Origin: Clostridia bacterium
GTDB taxonomy: Bacteria > Bacillota > Clostridia > Christensenellales > Pumilibacteraceae
Assembly: GCA_900767465.1 (NCBI GenBank)
Contig: CAAGAW010000020.1
Coordinates: 1-64,000, forward strand
DNA length: 64,000 nt
Reading direction: 5' to 3'
The notes under the pieces were generated by a model. That model made no database searches and had not been told where the DNA came from. It saw nothing but the letters and a program-made list of their open reading frames with translations. The position numbers were made by a program, and so were the translations under genes. This document shows, in pieces, positions 45,191 through 52,901 of the stretch; the stretch's first letter is position 1; each line of letters opens with the position of its first letter.

Positions 45191-45895
45191 AAGGTGCAGG
45201 CTGTCGCGCTGTAACATATCGTATTTATTATCCTTCGTGATAATCCCGCTTACGTCGGCGACAGTAACTCCGTACTGATTGCCAACCGTTTTAATCGCGG
45301 TAACGACGTCCGAAAGCGTGTATCCTTTCGGGTTTGCTTTGTCCATTCCTTTGCCGTAATCGAAACGGTCGACGGGCGTAACCAGCATTACTTTAACGTT
45401 CGGATTCGCCTTGAAAACCGTGTTGAGCACGAGTTTGACCGAGCCGTAAACGGTGGACTCGGAAGCCGCCGACGAGGGCGTGCCGAGACTCCTGCCGAAG
45501 CCGTAATCGTTAGTACCGAGCATTATCGAAACGTAATTCGCCGAAGCGAGAATCGCGGACGAATTTTCGATTTCGACAAGCGCGTTCTTGTCCGTTTCGG
45601 CGAAAGTCGCGCCCGAAATCGCGTAATTCGCGAAATAGAAACCGAATTCTTTTGCCAGCAGCTGCGTGTAATGCGGACGAAAATCGTCCTCGTAGTTGTG
45701 CTCGTCGATATACCGTGCGGTTATGGAATCGCCGTAGAATACGACCGACTTTCCGCTCATTTCCTTGCCGTACGAAAATCCTCTCGATGCCGCAGGCGTT
45801 GCGGATTCGGTCGCCGCCGCGGGAAGAAAGGATATCGTCGCCGCCGCGAGAACCGCCACGGTCAGAAGACATAATAACGTTTTTATGCGTTTCAT
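45143..45895 (-). CDS. Secreted SGNH/GDSL hydrolase, copy 2
   Basis: 250 residues, paralogue of the protein at 42125, with the same signal peptide and SGNH blocks (YGDSITARY, AISGATFAE, LGTNDYG, DSLHLSSDGY). It starts 1 bp after surface protein C. The last 50 bp of the gene and the 68 bp spacer behind it are almost identical to those of copy 1, showing recent duplication or gene conversion. The middle has diverged, so the two may prefer different acyl groups or sugars. Confidence 0.85.
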   Translation of the reverse strand: MKRIKTLLCLLTVAVLAAATISFLPAAATESATPAASRGFSYGKEMSGKSVVFYGDSITARYIDEHNYEDDFRPHYTQLLAKEFGFYFANYAISGATFAETDKNALVEIENSSAILASANYVSIMLGTNDYGFGRSLGTPSSAASESTVYGSVKLVLNTVFKANPNVKVMLVTPVDRFDYGKGMDKANPKGYTLSDVVTAIKTVGNQYGVTVADVSGIITKDNKYDMLQRDSLHLSSDGYAALAAALKEA

Positions 45896-45896
45896 A

Positions 45897-48125
45897 TTAT
45901 TTCCTCCTTATAATAAACGCCGCGCCGAGAATTGCCGCGAGCGCGCCGAGAGCGTTTGCCGCCGCCGCGCAACCCGTCTTTTTATCGTTGCTTGTATCGC
46001 CCGAAGGCGCTATTTTTTTGTCGGTTACGGTTACGGTAAACGCAGCCGTTTTGCCCGCCGCCGTTACGGTAATCGTTTGCTCGCCGATTTTCGTCGGATC
46101 GTAACCCGAAACGTCGTATTCGTTTGCCGCGAGAGTCCGCTCGTTTCCGTCCGCGTCGGTTGCGGTTACTACCAAGCCGCCGAGTTCGAGAGCGTCGCCC
46201 TTACCGAAGATCGTTTTGATCGGTTTTGAGACTTTTATCGAAGCGATCGGCGGATAGTTTGCCGCGATTCCGACCTTTACGACGAACACGCCGCGATCGG
46301 CGATAACCACGTTCGAGGGGATAACGGTAGGCGTAAATTCGAGTTCGACTTCGGTCGCGGTTGCGGTTTTAACGCTCCACGCGCCGTCGAGTTGCATGAT
46401 TCCGCCGTACTGATTGCCGAACGCGAATCCGTCAGGCATTGCGGCGAGTATCGTTTGCGCCGTCGTTCCTTTTGGATAAACGGTTTTCGTTGCCGCGGGA
46501 TAGAACGCTTTTTCGAGAGTAAAGTCGTCTTTTAGCCTGTAATAAAGGTTCGGGCGGTAATTTACGGTTACCGCTCCGCCGCTGCGACGAACGGCGGGAC
46601 GACCGTTGGTATAAGCCGCGGCGTCCGTTTTGAGATAGCGGCTCATATCCTCGTCGAGGACGTATTCTTTGCCGTTAAACGTTGCCGTTTTATCGGGCGT
46701 AAAATCCGCTCCGTCCGCCGCTTTGTGTCCGTTCGGCACGAATTCGAGGTAACGTCCGTCCTCCCACTGAAACCAACTTTTCGTCGAAAAATTAACTTCG
46801 ACGTTCGGTTCGAGCGCAAAATCGGACAGCGCGAGCGAGCCTTTCGAGTACGTATCGTTAAGCATAAACGTAAGCGTGAGCGACGCTATGTCGTCAAGAT
46901 CGAGGCGGCTTGCGTGATCGGGCAGTTCTTTCCAGTCGGGCGTGACGAACGACGAGAACGGAATCGTGATCTTGCCGTCGAACCCTGCCGGAATAACCTG
47001 CGAGGATACTCCGTTCTGCGTTACGCTGCCCACTTTCGAGATCGCGTAATTTACGTTGTCGTACCAGAATTCGCGCTTGTCGCCCGTAAAGGACGTTCCG
47101 TCCGCGTTTACGAGTCCGTCGGTCGCCGTCGCTTCGGTAAAGAATTTATTGAAGAAAACCGGTTTATCGGACGGGTTTTTTACCCGGAAACTTATTGCGT
47201 TATACGCGCTTATATCCTTTCCAAGCGCCGCGAGCGGCAAAGTAAACTCTTTCCAGCCGCTGCCAGCACCGCTTAAATCGAAGTTGTTTTCGTTGATTTT
47301 TTTCGTCACCGTAAAACAGGTTTTCTGATTTCCGGTTACGTAAATATAGTTGCCCGCGCCCGCCTCTTCCGCCGATTTGACGGAACAAGTCGCCGGATCG
47401 AAAAGTTTTATTTTTTCACCCGAAGCCGTTTCGCCGTAAACCGTGCCGATCTCGAAATGCGTCGCGAGTTGGTAATGGTTGATTCCCCACGAGAAACTTT
47501 CAAGAGTCTGAAGTCCGCTCGTTTCGCCCGCTTCCGACTGAAGCGCAGCGTTGTCCGCCGTCGAGAACACGTACCACCTGCTCGAATTTTTGTCGAGATT
47601 AAGTCCGTTCGTGTTGTCGAGGTACACTCCGCCCGTTGCGGAGTTTGCCACGGACGAAGTAGTTTTAATCGTTCCGCCCGCGTCCGTACCGATTCCGGAA
47701 CCCGTCCAGCGGAAAACGGTGCCGTCCGTATCTTTGACAGACGGTTTGCCGCTGATTACGGCGTCTACGGTCGCCGGATCGTTGCCCCAAGTCGCGCCGT
47801 AAGAGGTCGTATATACCCAAAGTTTGGTAAACTCCCTTCCGGTCGCCGCCGCCTTGTCGAACACCGCGGTGAACGTATTGGTGTCGCCGGCGCGCGAAGG
47901 ATAATGCGTACACGAGCGGACTACGTCCACGTACGCAGTCGGACACATTTTTACGTCGTTCTGCATTTTGTACTCGTCCGCAAGGTCGAGAGCGTACGAA
48001 GCCGTTGCCGATTCCGCGCAAGCGATTCCGGGTTTTGCTTCGCCCGCCGCAAACGGCAAAACGCACGCGGCAAACGCCGCAACGCCCGCTACGGCGGCTA
48101 TAATCTTTTTGGCAAATTTTTTCAT
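45897..48125 (-). CDS. Surface protein C: beta-sandwich head, Ig-like (Big_3) domain, GC-type C-terminal anchor
   Basis: 742 residues and the first gene of the 19.6 kb operon. Its signal peptide differs from those of A and B (MKKFAKKIIAAVAGVAAFAA), so the duplication of A and B is the more recent one. The head (WKEFTLPLAALGKDISAYNA, then SSQVIPAGFDGKITIPFSSF), the WEDGRYLEFVPNGH middle part and the Ig-like domain (LELGGLVVTATDADGNERTL) match surface protein B throughout. It ends KTGCAAAANALGALAAILGA, then RRK. Confidence 0.72.
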   Translation of the reverse strand: MKKFAKKIIAAVAGVAAFAACVLPFAAGEAKPGIACAESATASYALDLADEYKMQNDVKMCPTAYVDVVRSCTHYPSRAGDTNTFTAVFDKAAATGREFTKLWVYTTSYGATWGNDPATVDAVISGKPSVKDTDGTVFRWTGSGIGTDAGGTIKTTSSVANSATGGVYLDNTNGLNLDKNSSRWYVFSTADNAALQSEAGETSGLQTLESFSWGINHYQLATHFEIGTVYGETASGEKIKLFDPATCSVKSAEEAGAGNYIYVTGNQKTCFTVTKKINENNFDLSGAGSGWKEFTLPLAALGKDISAYNAISFRVKNPSDKPVFFNKFFTEATATDGLVNADGTSFTGDKREFWYDNVNYAISKVGSVTQNGVSSQVIPAGFDGKITIPFSSFVTPDWKELPDHASRLDLDDIASLTLTFMLNDTYSKGSLALSDFALEPNVEVNFSTKSWFQWEDGRYLEFVPNGHKAADGADFTPDKTATFNGKEYVLDEDMSRYLKTDAAAYTNGRPAVRRSGGAVTVNYRPNLYYRLKDDFTLEKAFYPAATKTVYPKGTTAQTILAAMPDGFAFGNQYGGIMQLDGAWSVKTATATEVELEFTPTVIPSNVVIADRGVFVVKVGIAANYPPIASIKVSKPIKTIFGKGDALELGGLVVTATDADGNERTLAANEYDVSGYDPTKIGEQTITVTAAGKTAAFTVTVTDKKIAPSGDTSNDKKTGCAAAANALGALAAILGAAFIIRRK

Positions 48126-48216
48126 CTATTTCCTCCGTGGATCGCTTTTTCGTCCGATTTTTTGCGTCCGACCGCCGGGGTTTTATTCCGGCACGCTCGT
48201 CTCGTTTTCCGCGAAT

Positions 48217-48246
48217 ATTATATCACAACTGCCGCAGTTGGGTCAA
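48217..48246 (-). promoter_or_regulatory. Promoter of the polysaccharide operon with operator-like palindrome in the spacer
   Basis: On the minus strand TTGACC (48241-48246), 18 bp, TATAAT (48217-48222). The spacer contains CAACTGC-C-GCAGTTG (48226-48240), a perfect 15 bp palindrome. An operator placed here would block RNA polymerase when bound. The leader to the ATG at 48125 is about 85 nt. Confidence 0.65.
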
Positions 48247-48789
48247 TAGGTTACGGCAAACACCACCGAATTTTGATATGTTTAGCATATTTTTTATTAT
48301 GCCGAATCGGTTGATTTATATTAAAAATAAAGAAAAAACGCGGTTTAAATCAAAAAAACCGCCTTTGCTTTTGCGCAAAACGGCTTTGCTCTCGTTTTAG
48401 TTTCCGGCCGGCGACGCATTTTTTGTTATTGTATAAAGATAAATTCCCTGACGCGGGAACGATGAACGCCATTACGTCGTTTTATCGATAGTTTCGGTTG
48501 TCGCGCGATAATCGCGCTATTTTAAATTCGACGGCATCTTATGCGTTGCGGGCGCGACTAAGCCGTAAGGCGACGAACCGCCACGGTCAGGCGATTGAGC
48601 ATACCGCTCCGATAAACCCGTGTTCGCTCCCGCGGGATCTCCCGATTACGCCCTGTATGACGAAACTAAGTACCGTTTCGCACGACAACTATAAAATTTT
48701 TCGCACGAACACCGCCGATCCGGCGACGTCGGTCCGGCGTTATATTTCGTTTACAAAGCCGAGTCTTAACAAACGCGAATCCGCATAGA

Positions 48790-48827
48790 AAAACCGTCCG
48801 GATCGCAAAATCGACCCGAACGGTTTT
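48790..48827 (-). terminator. Terminator of the lipoprotein gene
   Basis: AAAAACCGTTCGGGTCG pairs with CGATCCGGACGGTTTTT, 34 bp after the stop codon at 48861. Confidence 0.8.
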
Positions 48828-48860
48828 TAGGTATAAACGATATTGATAAGGCTTAAAACA

Positions 48861-49763
48861 TTATTTAAGCGAGGTGATGCTGTCGAGCATCTTTCCGATT
48901 TCGGTGAAGTTCATATCGCCGTAGGACGAAAGGTTGGGGAATTTAACCGCTTTGTCGTTAGCCAAAACGCTTGCGACGAATTTGGTCTTTCCGGTCGTCT
49001 TAACGTTGTCGGAATCGGTGTACTCATAATCGTATTTCATTTCGACCCGAACGCCTTTAAGCGCGGTAAGGTCTTTGTTGAATACGACGATAATGTTCAT
49101 ATTCGCGTTGCCTTTAAACTTAACGTCGGATTCGTCCTCCGGCAAAGTGTTTTTAATTGCCTCGTCCGTAAAATCGTACTTGATTTTGAACGTATCTCCG
49201 CTTGCGTCTACGTAAGCCTTGATACCTGCGGTTTCGAGAGCCGCGCTTCCTTTGATGCTGATCGACGCGACGTTGTCCGCATACATTCCGACGTACATAG
49301 GACCTGCCATTTTCATAAGACTACCGATAGTTTCGCTGGCGCCCGCCGCGAGAGCCGATGAAATCTTGCCCTTGCCGTCGTTGATCTTAAGATAGTACGT
49401 GCCGTCCTTAAAGTAGTTTTCGACGTTGAACTTCTTGTCGCCAACGGTCATCGTAAGTTTCGACGCATATTCTGCTTTACCGTTTGCGTCTGTTCCGATC
49501 TGAACCTCGCCCTTGATCTTGGACGTTTCGGTTTTGTCGCCTTTGGTCATTTTGGAATCTGCCGAAATTTTGTAGATCCAGCCGTTACCTTCCTGCTCGT
49601 CGATGACTTCGCTGTACGACGATCCGGCAGCCTTGTTGACCTGATTGATCTGCTCTTCGGTTGCCGCTTCTTTAAAGTTTCCGTTGAACTCGCCGCACGC
49701 GGTAAACGCGAAAATCGAAACGACCACTAAAAGCGCCGATACTATTACTTTAAGTTTTTTCAT
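48861..49763 (-). CDS. Lipoprotein of unknown function
   Basis: 300 residues. Lipobox Cys23 (AFTACG). The remainder alternates short beta strands with Lys/Asp turns (YKISADSKMTKGDK, EVQIGTDANGKAEYASKLTM, DGTYYLKINDGKGK), a pattern like LolA/LppX-type half-barrels that hold lipids. The C-terminal IGKMLDSITSLK is helical. No enzyme motif. It stands alone with a full-consensus promoter, so it may be abundant. I do not recognise the family. Confidence 0.75.
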   Translation of the reverse strand: MKKLKVIVSALLVVVSIFAFTACGEFNGNFKEAATEEQINQVNKAAGSSYSEVIDEQEGNGWIYKISADSKMTKGDKTETSKIKGEVQIGTDANGKAEYASKLTMTVGDKKFNVENYFKDGTYYLKINDGKGKISSALAAGASETIGSLMKMAGPMYVGMYADNVASISIKGSAALETAGIKAYVDASGDTFKIKYDFTDEAIKNTLPEDESDVKFKGNANMNIIVVFNKDLTALKGVRVEMKYDYEYTDSDNVKTTGKTKFVASVLANDKAVKFPNLSSYGDMNFTEIGKMLDSITSLK

Positions 49764-49798
49764 ATTCGTTCACTCCTTTTTCCTGAATTTGTATAGAT

Positions 49799-49827
49799 AT
49801 TATACCTCTATATATGCGCGTTGTCAA
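49799..49827 (-). promoter_or_regulatory. Consensus promoter of the lipoprotein gene
   Basis: TTGACA (49822-49827), 17 bp, TATAAT (49799-49804) on the minus strand. Confidence 0.75.
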
Positions 49828-49865
49828 GAGATTTTTCAAATAAAAATACATACGGTGTCGAAATT

Positions 49866-49914
49866 TCGTGAAAAAGAAAAACCGCCGCAATAATGTTCTG
49901 CAACGGTTTTTCAA
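49866..49914 (-). terminator. Terminator of the metQNI operon
   Basis: AAAAACCGTTGCAG pairs with TGCGGCGGTTTTT, followed by more T, directly after the metI stop codon. Confidence 0.8.
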
Positions 49915-49920
49915 AAAAAA

Positions 49921-50625
49921 CTATTTCAATCGTTTATCCGACTTCGTCGAAATTTTGGTTCCTGCTGTCTGAAAAACTTGAACAAGCAATATCAAAAGTA
50001 TTACGGAAACTATCATAACTATCGTTTTATATCTGTAATAGCCGTAGTTGATGGCGATTTTTCCGAGACCTCCACCACCTACTATTCCGCTCATGGCGGT
50101 ATAGCCGAGAATGGTCGTAACAGCAATGGTAAGGTTTGACAATAAAGACGGCAGACATTCGGGAATTAAAACCTTGACGATTATTTGCATCGGCGAAGCA
50201 CCCATGCTTTGAGCCATTTCAACAATATTCGGATTGATTTCTCTAAGGCTGCTTTCCACAAGTCGAGCAATAAACGGGAACGCCGCGACAACGAGCGGAA
50301 CGATTGAAGCAAAAGTACCGACGCTCGTACCGACGATAACCCGAGTAAACGGAATAAGCACGATAACGAGAATAAGAAACGGCACGGATCTCAAAACGTT
50401 TATAACGAAATTTATCACTGCAAGCAGCCATTTCGGAAGAGGCAAAACCCCTCCTTTTTCGCCGACAACCACCAAGACCCCGAGAGGTAACCCTATTACG
50501 ACGGCAAAAATCGTTGCAAGCAACGTTGCGTAGAGCGTTTCCCACGTTGCAAGTAAAAACTCGGATTTTATTATTCTCCACGCTTCGGCAAACGCCTCTG
50601 CGCCGAATCCGGATGCGCTGATCAT
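49921..50625 (-). CDS. metI: D-methionine ABC permease MetI
   Basis: 234 residues, five predicted helices as in E. coli MetI (217). The coupling motif is EMAQSMGASPMQIIVKVLIPE near residue 135, followed by the conserved GYTAMSGIVGGGGLGKIAINYGYYRY. It forms the methionine channel as a homodimer. It overlaps metN by 4 bp (ATGA) and is last in the operon. Confidence 0.95.
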   Translation of the reverse strand: MISASGFGAEAFAEAWRIIKSEFLLATWETLYATLLATIFAVVIGLPLGVLVVVGEKGGVLPLPKWLLAVINFVINVLRSVPFLILVIVLIPFTRVIVGTSVGTFASIVPLVVAAFPFIARLVESSLREINPNIVEMAQSMGASPMQIIVKVLIPECLPSLLSNLTIAVTTILGYTAMSGIVGGGGLGKIAINYGYYRYKTIVMIVSVILLILLVQVFQTAGTKISTKSDKRLK

Positions 50626-51629
50626 TTATCGACCACCTCCTCCACTATAATATCCGGAATATCACCAAGGTATCTTACGACTTTTTCGAGTTGTTCACGC
50701 CCGCCGTCAATACCGAGAAGCATATTTCCGTAAGCTTTTTCTCCGATTCCTTTGGTGGATGCGGACAAGATATTCGCGTAGACTCCGAGTTCGACCGCCA
50801 TCTTGGCAATAAGCGGCGTTGCGGTAGCTTTCGCGCCGTTGAACACGACTCTGATTCTGTTTTCTCCCTGTACGGGTTCGAGGATTCCGTCGGTTCCTTC
50901 CGGAAAGACAAGTCGCTTTGCCGCTTCGGATTGCGGCGTAGCAAAAATCTTTCCGACATCGCCGATTTCGGCAACTTTACCGCCGTCGAGTATCGCTACG
51001 CGGTTGCAGATCTGTTCAACCACGCTCATCTGGTGAGTAATAACGACAACGGTTATGCCCGTTTTCTCGTTGATTTCCTTGATGAGCGCGAGTATCGATT
51101 GCGTAGTTTTCGGATCGAGCGCGCTCGTCGCTTCGTCGCAAAGAAGGACTTTGGGATCCGTCGCAAGCGCACGGGCAATCGCTATACGTTGTTGCTGCCC
51201 GCCGCTGAGCTGAGACGGATACGCGTTTGCTTTATCGGGAAGTCCGACAATTTCGAGAAGTTCTTTGGCGCGCGTTTCCGCTTCGGCTTTCTTCACACCG
51301 GCAAGTTCGAGCGGAAAGCAGATATTTTTCAGACACGTCCTCTGCATAAGCAAGTTAAAACCCTGAAAAATCATCGTCACCTTGCGACGTACTGCGCGAA
51401 GTTCTTTCTCCGAAAGTTTCGATACGTCCTCGCCGTCGATTATGACGCTTCCCGAGGTCGGACGTTCAAGCACGTTTATGCACCGAACGAGTGTGGACTT
51501 ACCCGCCCCGCTCATTCCGATAATTCCGAATATGTCGCCATCCCGAACGTCTATATTTACGTCTTTGAGCGCTTCGACGGTGCCGTCTTTCGTCTCGAAC
51601 GTTTTAGATAGGTTTTTTATTTCTATCAT
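50622..51629 (-). CDS. metN: Methionine ABC ATPase MetN with NIL domain
   Basis: 335 residues. ATPase core with Walker A GMSGAGKSTL, signature LSGGQQQR and Walker B VLLCDEATSALDP. The C-terminal 90 residues (from about 245) form the NIL/ACT-like domain that binds intracellular methionine and inhibits transport. The start at 51629 is used because GGGAGGAC lies about ten bases upstream; an ATG 24 bp earlier overlaps it. A strong stem-loop lies between metQ and this gene. Confidence 0.95.
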   Translation of the reverse strand: MIEIKNLSKTFETKDGTVEALKDVNIDVRDGDIFGIIGMSGAGKSTLVRCINVLERPTSGSVIIDGEDVSKLSEKELRAVRRKVTMIFQGFNLLMQRTCLKNICFPLELAGVKKAEAETRAKELLEIVGLPDKANAYPSQLSGGQQQRIAIARALATDPKVLLCDEATSALDPKTTQSILALIKEINEKTGITVVVITHQMSVVEQICNRVAILDGGKVAEIGDVGKIFATPQSEAAKRLVFPEGTDGILEPVQGENRIRVVFNGAKATATPLIAKMAVELGVYANILSASTKGIGEKAYGNMLLGIDGGREQLEKVVRYLGDIPDIIVEEVVDK

Positions 51630-51658
51630 AGTATCCGCTGTCCTCCCTCGCACGCAAA

Positions 51659-51687
51659 GGGACTGCCGAAAAATAACCGACAGTCCC
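51659..51687 (-). terminator. Intercistronic stem-loop between metQ and metN
   Basis: GGGACTGTCGG pairs with its complement (TCGGCAGTCCC, one G-U pair) around a 6-7 nt loop, followed by only TTTG. It could protect the metQ message or terminate part of the transcripts, giving more binding protein than transporter. Confidence 0.6.
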
Positions 51688-51704
51688 GATTATACGTGTT
51701 TTGT

Positions 51705-52553
51705 TTATTTTTTGATTGCGTCAAGCGTTTTCTGTCTGCCACCGTAAAGTCCGAGCGGCTCGACGTGGATAGCCCCGACCGATACAAGATTCATATTATT
51801 TTCATTATTGAAATCGGTAAGATACGGAAGATGCTGAAAGTAGTTTGCGTCACAGTCGCCGTCATTGACGACATTGTTCGGTTGGACGTAATCGGTAAAC
51901 TCCCGCACGACCAGGGTTATGTTTTTTGCCGCGAGTATTTCTTTCGCTTTGTCGAGAATCTCGGCGTGAGGCGTGACCGAAGCCGCAACTTTAATCGTTT
52001 GTCCGGACAAAGCGGCATAGTCTACTGTCGGATCATAGCCGTCGGTAGGCTCGTCTACGACGCTGACAACCGCACCGCTATACTTTCCGGCTATGAAATC
52101 TTTCACGGCTTGACTTTTAAGAGCAGCCATCAACGCTTTAATCTTCGGCGTGTTTTCGTTGCCTGATTTAACCGCCACGATGTTGGCGTAAGCAGATTCC
52201 GAGCCCTCGATAAGCAAAGAATCCGATACGGGATTCAGATTCGCACCCAAAGCATAATTCGAATTTATAACCGCATAATCAAGGGAAGCAAGATGAGACG
52301 GAAGCGCAGCCGCTTCGATTTCTTCGATTTCGACGTTGTGCGGGTTTTCAACGATATCAAGCTTGGTCGCGGTAATTCCGGCACCTTCTCTGAGTTTGAT
52401 GATTCCGTTAGCCTCCAGAAGCAAAAGCGCACGCGCTTCGTTGGTCGTGTCGTTCGGCACGCCGATTTTAATATTGTTGTTTCCGCAACCTACAAGCGAA
52501 AACGAAGTGAGCGCCAGAAGCGTCGCAAGTAAAAATGTAACTATCTTTTTCAT
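51705..52553 (-). CDS. metQ: Methionine-binding lipoprotein, circularly permuted MetQ
   Basis: 282 residues; lipobox Cys23 (LVGCG). All family blocks are present but in swapped order. Residues 28-165 match the usual second half (IGVPNDTTNEARALLLL, DIVENP, EIEAAALPSHL, YAVINSNYAL, YANIVAVKSG, KYSGAVV). After a linker at about 166-186, residues 187-281 match the usual first half (IKVAASVTPHAEIL, FTDYVQPN, DANYFQHLPYL, VEPLGLY, TLDAI). The break falls at the boundary between SLDEL and GxxIAIPND in ordinary MetQ. The reading frame is intact, the genes around it are normal metNI, and the ends of both lobes meet, so it is probably functional. AAAGGAG precedes the ATG. Confidence 0.9.
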   Translation of the reverse strand: MKKIVTFLLATLLALTSFSLVGCGNNNIKIGVPNDTTNEARALLLLEANGIIKLREGAGITATKLDIVENPHNVEIEEIEAAALPSHLASLDYAVINSNYALGANLNPVSDSLLIEGSESAYANIVAVKSGNENTPKIKALMAALKSQAVKDFIAGKYSGAVVSVVDEPTDGYDPTVDYAALSGQTIKVAASVTPHAEILDKAKEILAAKNITLVVREFTDYVQPNNVVNDGDCDANYFQHLPYLTDFNNENNMNLVSVGAIHVEPLGLYGGRQKTLDAIKK

Positions 52554-52578
52554 AATTTTGTCTCCTTTTATGTAAAAC

Positions 52579-52689
52579 TTATATTCTGTAGTTATGTGCC
52601 GTTTCGTATACAGCGTTCACAAGTATCTGCCGACGTCGTCGGCGCATTCGCTTGATTGAATATTTTCGGTTGTTTATGCGCTCATTCAT
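52579..52689 (-). CDS. Arg-rich 36-residue upstream ORF
   Basis: A small frame between the attenuator terminator and metQ, with GGAG about eight bases before its ATG and ending 26 bp before metQ. The peptide has an arginine cluster (KRMRRRRRQ, residues 13-21). Codons for the cluster form a GC-rich stem (GCCGAC/GTCGGC). It could be a second leader peptide, a small cationic protein or chance. Nothing else supports it. Confidence 0.35.
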   Translation of the reverse strand: MNERINNRKYSIKRMRRRRRQILVNAVYETAHNYRI

Positions 52690-52711
52690 AATCGTTTCTC
52701 CAAGGCGATTT

Positions 52712-52748
52712 AAAAACAAAAGAGGGTGTTCTCACGAAACGCCCTCTT
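52712..52748 (-). terminator. Attenuator terminator of the metQNI leader
   Basis: AAGAGGG pairs with CCCTCTT, extended by inner GTT/AAC pairs, followed by TTTTGTTTTT. It lies 22 bp after the stop codon of the Met-rich leader peptide and about 160 bp before metQ, so transcription must read through it to reach the operon. Confidence 0.88.
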
Positions 52749-52770
52749 GCATAAACAAGTCGGTTCTACG

Positions 52771-52872
52771 TCAAACGGAAAGCGAATCGGATTTTTCTAT
52801 ACGACTAAACATGCACATGCGGCACATGAGCATCATCGTCATATCGAAAGTCTTGATCCGAAAGTCTTTCAT
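52771..52872 (-). CDS. Methionine-rich leader peptide of the metQNI operon
   Basis: 33 codons, with AAAGGAG seven bases before the ATG. Residues 11-21 are MTMMLMCRMCM: six Met and two Cys in eleven positions. The ORF sits between a full-consensus promoter and an intrinsic terminator, upstream of methionine importer genes. CGCTTTC at codons 30-32 (52778-52784) can pair with GAGGGCG (52740-52746), the terminator's 5' arm, with a 31 nt loop. A ribosome stalled at the Met codons would leave this segment free, so the antiterminator forms; a ribosome at the stop codon would cover it and allow termination. The layout matches trp/his-type attenuation. Function is inferred. Confidence 0.8.
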   Translation of the reverse strand: MKDFRIKTFDMTMMLMCRMCMFSRIEKSDSLSV

Positions 52873-52901
52873 TCGCTATCTCCTTTGATTTCGTTGCGAA
52901 C

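Larger units (their letters stand above)
48126..48860. other. Intergenic region before the polysaccharide operon
   Basis: 735 bp. It holds the operon promoter, a hairpin with T-run on the minus strand at about 48350-48388 and the terminator of the lipoprotein gene at 48790-48827. A 96-codon frame at 48498-48788 has no ribosome binding site and no family resemblance. About 48400-48780 shows nothing I can assign. Confidence 0.55.
52554..52901 (-). promoter_or_regulatory. metQNI transcription-attenuation leader
   Basis: About 340 nt of leader: short 5' end, Met-rich peptide, terminator, Arg-rich upstream ORF, metQ ribosome binding site. I see no S-box (SAM-I), SAM-II or T-box signature such as a T-box TGG-containing bulge. 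Confidence 0.7.

Noticed and set aside
38769..48125. LPxTG sortase substrates
   Set aside because: No LPxTG-like motif before the C-terminal hydrophobic segment in any of the three proteins; a Gly-Cys motif is present instead.
48498..48788. Possible 96-residue protein in the gap before the polysaccharide operon
   Set aside because: No ribosome binding site, no recognisable motif, composition like random translation.
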